Assembly (NCBI GenBank): GCA_018857735.1
Contig: JABMCL010000715.1
Span: forward strand, 216,001-280,000
DNA from: Alviniconcha marisindica
Lineage: Eukaryota; Mollusca; Gastropoda; Provannidae
Reading direction: 5' to 3'
DNA length: 64,000 nucleotides
The translations under genes were made by a program, and so were the position numbers. Below the pieces are notes generated by a model, which saw nothing but the letters and a program-made list of their open reading frames with translations, was not told the origin of the DNA and searched no databases. Every line of letters begins with the position of its first letter. Positions within the stretch are counted from its first letter, which is position 1. This document shows positions 49,661-60,600 of the stretch, one piece after another.

Positions 49661-49790
49661 TGATTGTTTTGGACAAATCAAATCTGTCTTACACATCTCG
49701 CTGGTAAATGAATAAAGCATGCAGAAGTCTTGTTTTGGACAAATCAAAACTGTCTTACACATCTCGCTGGTAAATGAAGAAAGCATGCGT
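49660..49790. repeat. Two-copy duplication (about 60 bp)
   Basis: TTGTTTTGGACAAATCAAAT, CTGTCTTACACATCTCGCTG and GTAAATGAATAAAGCATGC occur twice; the first copy holds an AATAAA hexamer. Confidence 0.93.
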
Positions 49791-50439
49791 AGTTCAGTTT
49801 TACTTCCCTATATTCTGTGTAGAAAACTTTGTGATACTTTTAATGTTACTAATGACTTCTTCTCGATCGCCGGTATGTTACTGATGACACGTTTAATCAT
49901 TATGAGCCTGTCAGTGATTCCTGTGCAGTTTTAGTGTGTAAAATTACAAATTCAAGCTTTTGTCTGAAACCATCTTCATCATTTGGGAGGCAAGCGAGCT
50001 GGCTCCAAAATGGACTGTTATCCTGACATGCCTTGAGTCAGTCACGCTGTTTGCCTGAGTATGCAACGGGTCATCTGCAGGCTTTTATGACCGTTGTTTC
50101 CTGTGCCTGTGATGTCAGTGTTTTATGCATGTATATTGACAAGTCAGATAGCACATTTCAGTGTTTCATTAGACAAGATGAAAATATTTTTTGCAGGAGA
50201 ATGAAAAAAAAATAGACAACTATATTTCCCTCTTATTAATGCGAGTCATCCCAGCCGTTGCTTTCCTTGGAATCTTAGTGTTTAGCATTGTAACTATTTT
50301 CTGTTTGGTGCTTTCTTTTAAAGTCCACTTTCTTTTAAAGTCCAAGCTTGACTATGCGCAGTGCAACTCCTGTGTGTATACCTGTCTGACAAGGATACAT
50401 GCATGTAGTCTAAACTACTGTGTGTTTCTCATCACATAG
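49791..50439. other. No gene recognised
   Basis: Contains open frames of 60-82 codons with no recognisable motif; treated as non-coding spacer. Confidence 0.45.
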
Positions 50440-50712
50440 TCTGTACCAAGTATGCCCTGATGATGTGTGACCAATGCACAAAACCAAGTATGCCCTGATG
50501 GTGTGTGACCAATGCACAAAACCAAGTATGCCCTGATGGTGTGTGACTAATGCACAAAACCAAGTATGCCCTGATGGTGTGTGACTAATGCACAAAACCA
50601 AGTATGCCCTGATGGTGTGTGACTAATGCACAAAACCAAGTATGCCCTGATGGTGTGTGACTAATGCACAAAACCAAGTATGCCCTGATGGTGTGTGACT
50701 AATGCACAAAGT
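50440..50712. repeat. 38-bp minisatellite
   Basis: Seven units of ACCAAGTATGCCCTGATGGT plus GTGTGACTAATGCACAAA. Confidence 0.96.
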
Positions 50713-50764
50713 TAAAGTTCATGATGAGAAGTCCACATCTTTAAAACAAAAGGCATAACCAGCT

Positions 50765-50885
50765 CATAAAACACACAACTTGTGCTCTGGATTTGAACTC
50801 CCAACGTTTCTCACAAAGAGAAACGTGTACGTTGTACTCGTGAATATAACCACCAAGCCACAGCTGTAACACCCTGAACTGCACA
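50765..50885 (-). mobile_element. tRNA-derived SINE-like fragment
   Basis: Minus-strand AGCTGTGGCTTGGTGGTTAT and TTGGGAGTTCAAATCCAGAG resemble A and B boxes. The stem regions do not complete a tRNA. Confidence 0.5.
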
Positions 50886-52412
50886 CGGTATGCAAAACTG
50901 CAACGGGAATACTGTTCAGCATACACAGCGGAAGTGTAAGGCTGGTTCGGAGGCTTTGCTGATCCAGTCCTAGTAAGACTACAGTTGTCCCAAATAAGTC
51001 ACGCCACCATCTGAGGACATTAAGCCCCACATCATCACAAGACTACAGCGGGAATACCATGGCCGTTACAGATGTACACTGTACACTCTGTACACCGTAG
51101 TGTCCACTGGAATCCTGTGCACCACTGACAGCGGAAGTGTTAGGCTAGTTTGGAGGCTTTGTCGATCCAGTCGTAGAAAGACTACAGCGGGAATACCATG
51201 GACGTTACAGATGTACACTATACACTCTATACACCGTAGTGTCCACTGGAATCCTGTGCACCACTGACAGCGGAAGTGTTAGGCTAGTTTGGAGGCTTTG
51301 TCGATCCAGTCGTAGAAAGACTACAGCGGGAATACCATGGACGTTACAGATGTACACTATACACTCTATACACCGTAGTGTCCACTGGAATCCTGTGCAC
51401 CACTGTCAATGGAACTGTCGGGCTAGTTGGAGGCTTTGCCGATCCAGTCGCAGTAAGACTACAACGGGAACACCACGGAAGTTACATATGTTCATATACT
51501 CTATAAAATTATACCACAGTGCATGTCAGCGGAAGTGTTAGGCTAGTTTGGAGGCTTTGCTGATCCAGTCGCAGTAAGACTACAACGGGAATACCATGGA
51601 TGCATACACATACACTCTATATACCGCATGTACATGATGTCCATACACTCTATATATCGCATGTACATGATGTCCATACACTCTATATACCGCAGTGTCC
51701 ACTGCAATCCTGTGCACCATCATCAGCGGAAGTGCCAGCGGGCTAGTTGGAGGCTTTGCTGGTGGTTTGCAGAATCCAGTCTTAGTAAGACTACAGCAGG
51801 AATACCATGAACGTTACAGACGTCCATACACTCTATATACCGCAGTGTCCACTGCAATCCTGTGCACCATCATCAGCGGAAGTGCCAGCGGGCTAGTTGG
51901 AGGCTTTGCTGGTGGTTTGCAGCATCCAGTCGTAGTAAGACTACAGCGGGAATACCATGTACAGACGTCTGTAACAGACGTCCTTACACTCTCCATACCG
52001 CAGTATCCACTGCAACCCTGTGCACCATCGTCAGCAGAAGTGTCGGGCTAGCTGGAGGCTTTGCCGATCCAGTCGCAGTAAGACTGCAGCGGGAATACCA
52101 CAGAAGTTACATAATGTACATACATTCTATAAAATGATATCAGTGTTCACTGGAATCCTGTGCACCACCGTCAGCGGAAGTGCCGGCGGGCTAGTTGGAG
52201 GCTTTGCTGGTGGTTTGCAGCATCCAGTCGTAGTGAGACTACAACGGGAATACCATGAACTTTACAGACATCCATACACTGTATATACCGCAGTGTCCAC
52301 TGCAATCGGGTGCACCACTGTCAGCGGAAGTGCCGGCGGGCTAGTTGAAGGCTTTGCTGGTGGTTTGCAACATCCAGTCTTAGTAAGACTACAGCGGGAA
52401 TACCATAGACGT

Positions 52413-52595
52413 TACAGGTAGGTAGGTAGTGTTGCGTAATGTCCTCAGATGTCAGTTGACATATTAGGGACAAGCTGAGACATAATTGCCGAAGCATGGT
52501 TCAATATAGCTTTACGTCCACGGAAACCAGAAGGCTCGTTAGGACGGACAGCCCAGGACGGCCACCTCGACTCTCACACAGCTCCTGAACTATAT
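52413..52595 (+). mobile_element. Element B, second copy
   Basis: GTAGGTAGGTAGTGTTGCG, GTCAGTTGACATATTAGGGA and CACACAGCTCCTGAACTATA, closely matching 4088-4262; inserted in the protease-tail array. Confidence 0.85.
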
Positions 52596-52711
52596 AGACG
52601 TTACAGACGTCCGTACGCTATATATGCCGCAGTGTCTATGGAATCCTGTACACCATCATCAGCGGAAGTGCCGGCGGGCTAGTTGGAGGCTTTGTTGGTG
52701 GTTTGCAGAAT

Positions 52712-52790
52712 CTAGTGGTAGTGAGACTACAGCGGGAATACCATGAACGTAATGTTCATGGTATTCCCGCTGTAGTCTCACTACCACTAG
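52712..52790. repeat. Perfect 37-bp palindrome with 5-nt loop
   Basis: 52712-52748 is the exact reverse complement of 52754-52790; the loop is GTAAT. The sequence is array-unit sequence (GAGACTACAGCGGGAATACC) followed by its own inversion. Confidence 0.97.
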
Positions 52791-53013
52791 ATACCACTAG
52801 ACGTCCTTACATTCTATATACCGCAGTGTCCATGGAACCCCATGCACCACCGTCAGCAGAAGTGCCGGGCTAGCAGGAGGCTTTGCCGATCCAGTCGCAG
52901 TAAGACTGCAGCGGGAATACCACGGAAGTGACATAAATGTACATACATTCTGTAAAATGATACCAGTGTCCACTGGAATCCTGTGCACCACCGTCAGCGG
53001 AAGTGCCGGCGGG

Positions 53014-53304
53014 CTAGTTGGAGGCTTTGCTGGTGGTTTGCAGGATCCAGTCGTAGTAGCGCGAGACGTGGGTGTAGTAGCCGTACTGGTTCTCGCGGTC
53101 GCAGCCCACTCCCCACGACACGATGCCCACCAGCACGAAGCGACCCGAGTACTGCATGACGTAGGGGCCGCCGCTGTCGCCCGTGCAGGCGTCGCCCCGC
53201 ATGCTGCGTGAGTAGCCCGCGCACATCATGCCCTCCGTGAAGCTGGCGTTGACGGCCACCGCGCGCTCCGCACACACCTCGCGAGGCACGTAGGGCAGCT
53301 TGAC
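53014..53304 (-). CDS. Protease E8: catalytic Ser, stop
   Basis: 291 nt, 96 codons and TAG at 53016-53014. Encodes VKLPYVPREVCAERAVAVNA, GDACTGDSGGPYVM, SWGVGC and YYDWILQTTSKASN. Its first about 30 bases occur twice more upstream, and its last about 40 bases many times downstream. Confidence 0.96.
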   Translation of the reverse strand, partial: VKLPYVPREVCAERAVAVNASFTEGMMCAGYSRSMRGDACTGDSGGPYVMQYSGRFVLVGIVSWGVGCDRENQYGYYTHVSRYYDWILQTTSKASN

Positions 53305-53526
53305 CTGCAACACGGCCACGCCTCTCGTTAGTTAATTACCATGGTGATCACGTCTGGCGCGCGCGCGCGCGCGCACGCGCACGCACGCATGTACCTCACA
53401 CGCCTCTTGCGGCACGTAGGGCAGCTTGACCTGTAACATCACGCCTCTCGTTAGTTACCATGGTGATCACGTCTGGCGCGCGCGCGCACACACACACACA
53501 CGCACGCACGCACGCACGCACACGCA

Positions 53527-53604
<78 letters not shown>

Positions 53605-54543
53605 CGTGCAGCACGTAGGGCAGCTTGACCTGCAACACCACGCCTCTCGTTACCATGGTGATCACGTCTGGCACGTGCAATGCAAAATGACGTCAGTAAT
53701 TGTTACCGTGATTTTCACGTCCGAAAACTGACCGACAAAAGCCGGTCAGGTGTTACCGTGGTTACGACGCCTGGCACACGACCTGCAAAATGGCCCGGGC
53801 GTCTGCTGCACAACACATGGGCATTGTTGGCGTAGTAAGAACTGACCTACAAAACACGTCACAAATGACCTACAACATAAGGTCAGTTCTTACCGTGATT
53901 GTGATGTCTGGTAGATGACCTGCAAAACGACGTCAGTTGTTACCATGTCAGTGACGTCTGGCACATGACCTACAAAACGAGGTCAGTTCTCGCCGTGGTT
54001 ATAATGTCCGGCAGATGACCTGCAAAACTAGGTCAGTTGTTACCATGGTAATGACGCCTGGCACACGACCTACCAACAGAGGTCAGTTGCTATCGCGTTT
54101 ATCACACAGGGCGTGTGACCTGCAAACGACTCGGCTTGACCTGCTGACTCAGGACATGTGAGCAGAGATTTGCACGTGACCCGCAAAACCGGATTTGCAC
54201 GTGACCTGGACGTGAGGTCAGATGCACTTTGCGGCATGTGTTTCACTGGATCGTTAGGGAACGAAAGATGGTGATGATGTAGAGCTTCATGTCCTCGGAT
54301 GTCGGTTGACATATTGGGGACAAACTGTGACCAATGCCTAAGCACGATTCAATGTTGCTTTACGTCCACAGAAACCATAGGCTCATTAGGACGGAAAGCC
54401 CAGGACGGCCACTCTCGACTTTCACACAGCTCCTGAGGGTTGATATGTATATGAGAAGAGTTTAGAAATGTGTATTTGCTTATGACCTGAGTTTGACTGT
54501 CCTGAGGTGACCCTATGTGGTTGATAGGACTTTAAAATCCAAT

Positions 54544-54618
<75 letters not shown>

Positions 54619-57600
54619 CTGAACTCTGATTGAGGGGAACGAAAAGTGTGATTTTTTTATATTTTTTATATAGCTTACCTATGTTGGCTGGTTTTTGTTG
54701 TTCTTGATTTTGCTATTTGTTTTGGAAGTGATTGATATAATGTTCACATTTGTTGTTGTTGTTGTTCCCCCCCCCCCCAACCCCCCCCCCCCGCCCACCC
54801 CCACCACCCCGCTACAACCTTCACGGTTGACTGGGCGTGAACTCTCAGTGAACTGACCCACCGCGGGCAGCTGCTGTGTTTGAACAGCGCCCTGGACGTA
54901 CCTCGTTCAGGTAGAGCGGCGCCCGGCCCTCCTCGTAGAGACTGCCGCAGCCCGTGACGATGCCAAGCCGTCCGCCTCGCAGCAACTCGTCCACGAACAG
55001 CGCGCGCTCCAGGCAGATGGGCATGACGTCATCCGACAGCAGCACCGGCTCGTCCAGCTCGAACAGCGCCAGGTCGTTGTTGAAACTGGAGCCCTGAAAG
55101 GGGGGGTGGGAGGTGGGGTGGGGACGGTGGGTAGGGGGGGGGGGGGCAGGGCAGCGGAGAGTTAATTCGGTGACAGAAAAGGCTGACCCTGATACCTACT
55201 ACCTTCCTTCCTGCAGAACGTCATTCAGGCTGTTAGTTGTTCTTGCCTACTCACTGCAGTTGTTCTTGCCTACTCACTGCAGTTGTTCTACCCACTCACT
55301 CGTTTGCCCACTCACTGCAGTCGTTCTGCCCACTCACTGCAGTGGTTCTGCCCACTCACTGCAGTCGTCTACCCACTCACTCGTTTGCCCACTCACTGAA
55401 GTCGTTCTGATCACTCACTGCAGTCGTTCTGCCCACTCACTGCAGTTGTTCTGCCCACTCACTGCAGTTGTTCTGCCCACTCACTGCAGTCGTTCTGCCC
55501 ACTCACTGCAGTCGTCTGCCCACTCACTGCAGTGTCTCCCACTCACTGCAGTCTGTTTCTGCACCACTCACTGCAGTCGTTTACCCACTCACTGCAGTCG
55601 TTCTGACCACTCACTGCAGTCGTTTACCCACTCACTGCAGTCGTTTACCCACTCACTGCAGTGGTTCTGCCCACTCACCGCAGTCGTTTGCCCACTCACT
55701 GCAGTGGTTCTGCCCACTCACTGCAGTCGTTCTGCCCACTCACTCAGTCGTTTACCCACTCAATCGTTTGCCCACTCACTGCAGTCGTTCTGACCACTCA
55801 CTGCAGTCGTTCTGACCACTCACTGCAGTGGTTTTGACCACTCACTGCAGTCGTTCTGCCCACTCACTGCAGTCGTTTTGACCACTCGTCATGCAGACTG
55901 CAGTCGTTCTGACCACTCACTGCAGTCGTTCTGACCACTCACCGCAGTCGTTTTGACCACTCACTGCAGTCGTTCTGCCCACTCACGCAGTCGTTTGACC
56001 ACTCACTGCAGTCGTTTTGACCACTCGTCATGCAGACTGCAGTCGTTCTGAACACTCACTGCTGTGGTTCTGACCGTTCATCAGCAGCCAGTGGAACAGC
56101 CTTCCTTCTGAGGTCACCCAGGCGCCCTGTTGAGGCCTTAAAAACCCCGATCTACCCCACCCCCCTTCCCGCCTATTCGCCCCCCCCCCCCAGCCCCCAC
56201 CCCGTGTACCTTCCAACACAAGTGTTCATAGACCTACGCTTGACTGAACCCCAGTTCCACAGCTTGACGAAAGAAAAGTGGGCACGGTGGGTGAGCAGAA
56301 ACTCGGATCTTGAAGCAGGGTCAGCCTCGTAGGTTAGCAGAGAGTCGGCCTTAAGCTAACCTTAACGCTAACCCTAACCCTCCACCTTCCATAGCTGCCT
56401 TCCCGTGAACCTTCCGCTGTATCGTGTCTGCAGTAGTGACTAGAGTCTCTGGTAGAACTCACTGGGTTTCACTGTGTTCACCGGTGGCCCTCGCTGACGA
56501 GTGTGGCTCCGTCGTTCAGATGAACAGAACTGGCTTCATTTCAGTGCACTTGAAGTCTCCCCCGTGTGTCTAAGTGAGGAACCCTTGTATCAATGTCTTG
56601 TAGCGAAACCAGTAGACCTCATCTCAAAGCCCTCACCTCAAAGTCAGTAGCTCTCACCCCAGAGCCAGTCACCCTCACCTCAAAGACAGTCACCCTCGCC
56701 TCAAGGTCCGTAACCCTTACCTCAAAGTCAGTAGCCCTCAGCTCAATGCCAATAGGCTTCACCTCAAAGTCAGCAGCCCTCGCAGTCACCTTCACCTCAA
56801 AGCCAGTCGCCCTCACCTCAATGTCAGTAGCCCTTACCTCAGTCAGTAGCCCTCACCTCAATGCCAGTCACCTTCATCTCAAAGCCAGTAGCCCTCGCAG
56901 TCACCTTCACCTCAAAGCCAGTCGCCCTCACCTCAAAGTCAGTAGCCCTCACCTCAAAGCCAGCAGCCCTCGCAGTCACCTTCACCTCAAAGCCAGTCAC
57001 CCTCACCTCAGAGTCAGTCACCTTCACCTCCAAGCCAGTCACCCTCACCTCAGAGCCAGTCACCCTCACCTCAAAGCCGGTAACGCTCACCTCAAAGTCG
57101 GGGTGCAGGATGTAGGACTTGAGCCTGCGCTGTATTCCGCCCTCGCCCTTGCAGTTGCGGGTGGCCAGGAAGAGGTGGATGTGTCTGGGGTGGAAGGGGT
57201 ACTGGTAGATGTCCTGGAACTGGTACACGCAGTGGGCCGCCGTCACCAGCCACCGCTCGTTCAGCAGCGACCCGCCGCAGAACGCCGAGTCCTGAAGGTC
57301 ACCGTCAGACAGCCAGCTTATAGACCCCCGCCATTTAGACACGGCTAGACCGTCTTAACGTCAGACACTTAGGCCATCTTAACGTCAGACAGAGCTAGAC
57401 AATCACCATTTAGACAGAGCTAGACGATCTTAACGTGAGACAGAGATAGACTATCTTAACGTCAGACAGAGCTAGACCATCTTAACGTCAGACAGAGCCA
57501 GACCCTCACCATTTAGACACAGCTAGACCATCTTAACGTCAGACGTTTATACCATCATAACGTCAGACAGAGCTAGTCTGTCTTAACGTCAGACAGACCA

Positions 57601-60600
57601 TGGTAACGTCAGAGCTAGACCATCTTAACGTCAGACAGTTAGACCATCGTAACGTCAGACAGTGCTAGACCATCTTAACGTCAGACAGAGCTGGACCCTC
57701 ACCATTTAGACACAGCTAGACCATCCTAACGTCAGACAAGACCGTCGTAACGTCAGAGAGAGCTAGACTATCTTAAGGTGAGACAGAGCTAGACCATCAC
57801 CATTTAGACAGAGCTAGATGCTTCCGCCGTCCTAACGTCAGACAGAGCTCGACCATCCTAACGTCAGAGCTAGACCATCCTGACGCCAGGCAGGGCTAGA
57901 GCTAACGTCAGACAGAGCTAGACCACCCTAAACGTCAGACAGAGCTAGACCATCTTAGCGTTACAGAGCTAGACCATCTTAACGTCAGACAGAGCTGGGC
58001 CATCTTAGACCCCTCACCAGTTGGACACAGCTGGACCATTTTAAAGTCAGAGTCAGGCCATGGGTTTTAGATAGAGCTAGGCCATCACGACTGTAGACAG
58101 AGCTAGACCACCATGGTTATAGACAGCACTAAACCATCATGGTTTTAGACAGCTAGACCATCACGAGTATAGACAGAGCTAGACCACAACGATTATAGAC
58201 AGCACTTGACCATCTTTTTATTTTTTTAAAACCACGATTAGAGAGCGCAATAGACCATCATAGGTTTAGACAGCTAGACCATCAAGACTGTAGACACAGC
58301 TAGACCATCAAGACTGTAGACACAGCTAGACCATCATGTCACGACTGTAGACACAGCTAGACAATCGTGATTCTCTTTCATACTTCTCGGCTGGATGAAA
58401 TTCATTTTGTCAGTTACGTGCGGTTTAAGACTGTATCTACCTGCGCAGGAAACTCTATATAATCCCTTCTCTCAAATGTTTCCCTGTCCAGCCTTAAAGG
58501 CGGCGTGATTTAACTCTGTTTACCGGCAACACTGTTGGAAAAGCACGTTTTGTCCACCGGCAAACAGCTGTTGATATTTCTGTACGACAGGCTTCAAGTG
58601 CAAGGAGCAGTGTGAGGAGAGAGGCTTACTGCTCAAGGTATGCACACACACACACACACGCACGCACGCACGCACGCACACGCACAGAGGCATGCACACA
58701 CGCACGCACACACACCGTGGGCAGTTTAGAGAAAGACGCTGTTCCAGATGTTCAACTACATGCACACACACACACACACACACGCACGTACGCATGCACG
58801 CACATATACACGTATCTCAGAGCAACGGAAGTGACGTACGTGAATGTTTTCCCTGATGATGACGTGCCAGGGTGCGGAACCTTCCGGAGCCTCTCGTCCG
58901 CTAGAGATCCGGTAGCTGCGGCCTTCAAAGGCGTTCACCTTGGGCCTGCCGCAGTCTGCACCGTCACACAAACACATCACTGTACCCCCGGCACACAAAC
59001 ACATCACTGTACCCCCGGCACACAAACACATCACTGTACCCCCGGCACACAAACACATCACTGTACCCCCGGCACACAAACAAACACTGTACCCCCGGCA
59101 CACAAACACATCACTGTACCCCCGGCACACAACACATCACTGTACCCCCGGCACACAAACACATGTACCCCCGGCACACAAACACATCACTGTACCCCCG
59201 GCACACAAACACATCACTGTACCCCCGGCACACAAACACATCACTGTACCCCCGGCACACAAACACATCACTGTACCCCCGGCACACAAAAACACACTGT
59301 ACCCCCGGCACACAAACACATCACTGTACCCCCGGCACACAAACACATCACTGTACCCCCGGCACACAAACACAGTACCCCCCCGGCACACAAACACATC
59401 ACTGTACCCCCGGCACACAAACACATCACTGTACCACTGATTTCCCTGAAAATGTGCATCGCGTTGTCTATGTCATAATATATAAGCGTTGTTTCGAATC
59501 TTTTATGTGTTTAGATCTTATTGTAGAACGCTAGCAGTCATTCTTGTTTCAGAAGTTTTGTTTTTGTTTTTGTTTTTGAGGAACGCTAAAAAAAAAAAAA
59601 ACAAAAAATGTCAGAGCTTTGTGTGAAAGTCGAGGTGGCCGTCCTGGCCTTCCCGTCACTAATAGTCCTTACGGTCTCTGTGGACGTAAAGCAACATTGA
59701 ACTTATAGAGCCCAGGAGCTGTGTTAAAGTCCAGTGGCCGTCCTGGCCTTCCCGTCACTAATAGTCCTTACGGTCTCTGTGGACGTAAAGCAACATTGAA
59801 CGTATAGAGCCCAGGAGCTGTGTTAAAGTCCAGTGGCCGTCCTGGCCTTCCCGTCACTAATAGTCCTTACGGTCGTCACTTTTGCCTGTTAACTGGGGGT
59901 GCATTCCACGCCCCTAAGTGCGCTCTTCTCCCTAAAGTTGCCCACAACTTGTGTGTTCAACTCGACAGCTCACCAGCGCTAAGCAGTTGTAAGCGAAACG
60001 CAAGAAAACGAGTGAAGTAAGTAAGTAAGTAAGTTTGCGTTTTACGCCCAGTCAGCGAGTAAAGAAGTGAAAGGTCAACAGGTGGCAAGTCTGTGGGACC
60101 GGTTGATATTTCATCATGACTGGTTTGTGAAACACATACTGACAAAGAAACGTTGTTTTCTTTCCTGGTCAGAGTGAGTTTTCCTTACTGTACGATTTTT
60201 AACAACGCGACAAGTAATCAAAACAGGACGTGGCTGTACAGTTTGAGTCGGTTGACACAAAAGAAGGAGGAGGGGGGACCCGCCACATCTCAAAGATGGC
60301 GTACAGTGCTGACGAGGACGCCGCGTTTGCCACGCCTTGCTGAGTGCTGGCGCTGCTCACCTCGGCCGTGGCCCACTGTCTCCACGCTGAGGTATGCGGA
60401 CACTTTGGCGAAGCAGCCGTCACTGTCGCGGGCCGCGCACGTGTACTCGCCCGCGTCCGTCTCCACCACGTCACTCACCATCAGGTAGTTGTTCACCAGC
60501 ATCTGAAATAGCACAGGGCAAGGTGCTCACTTCGTGTGTTCACCACCACGTCGCTCACCATCAGGTACTTGTTCACCAGCATCAGAAATAGCACAGTGCA

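Larger units (their letters stand above)
51030..53040. repeat. 140-170 bp array of amplified protease 3' ends
   Basis: About 12 units. On the minus strand each contains CGACTGGATCCTGCAAACC-like sequence, GCAAAGCCTCCAACTAG (last codons and stop of the protease), the 3' UTR words GCACTTCCGCTGACGGTGGT and CAGGATTCCAGTGGACACTG, and an upstream TTCCCGCTGTAG. Some units lack the GGTTTGCAG segment. Element B (52413-52595) is inserted in it. Confidence 0.93.

Noticed and set aside
49719..50439. 60-82 codon open frames between FBH1 and the protease
   Set aside because: No recognisable motif, splice pattern or composition supporting coding function.
55113..55815. 226-codon plus-strand open frame (PLTAVVLPTHCS repeats)
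   Set aside because: It is a frame of the 22-bp minisatellite between protease exons E6 and E7.
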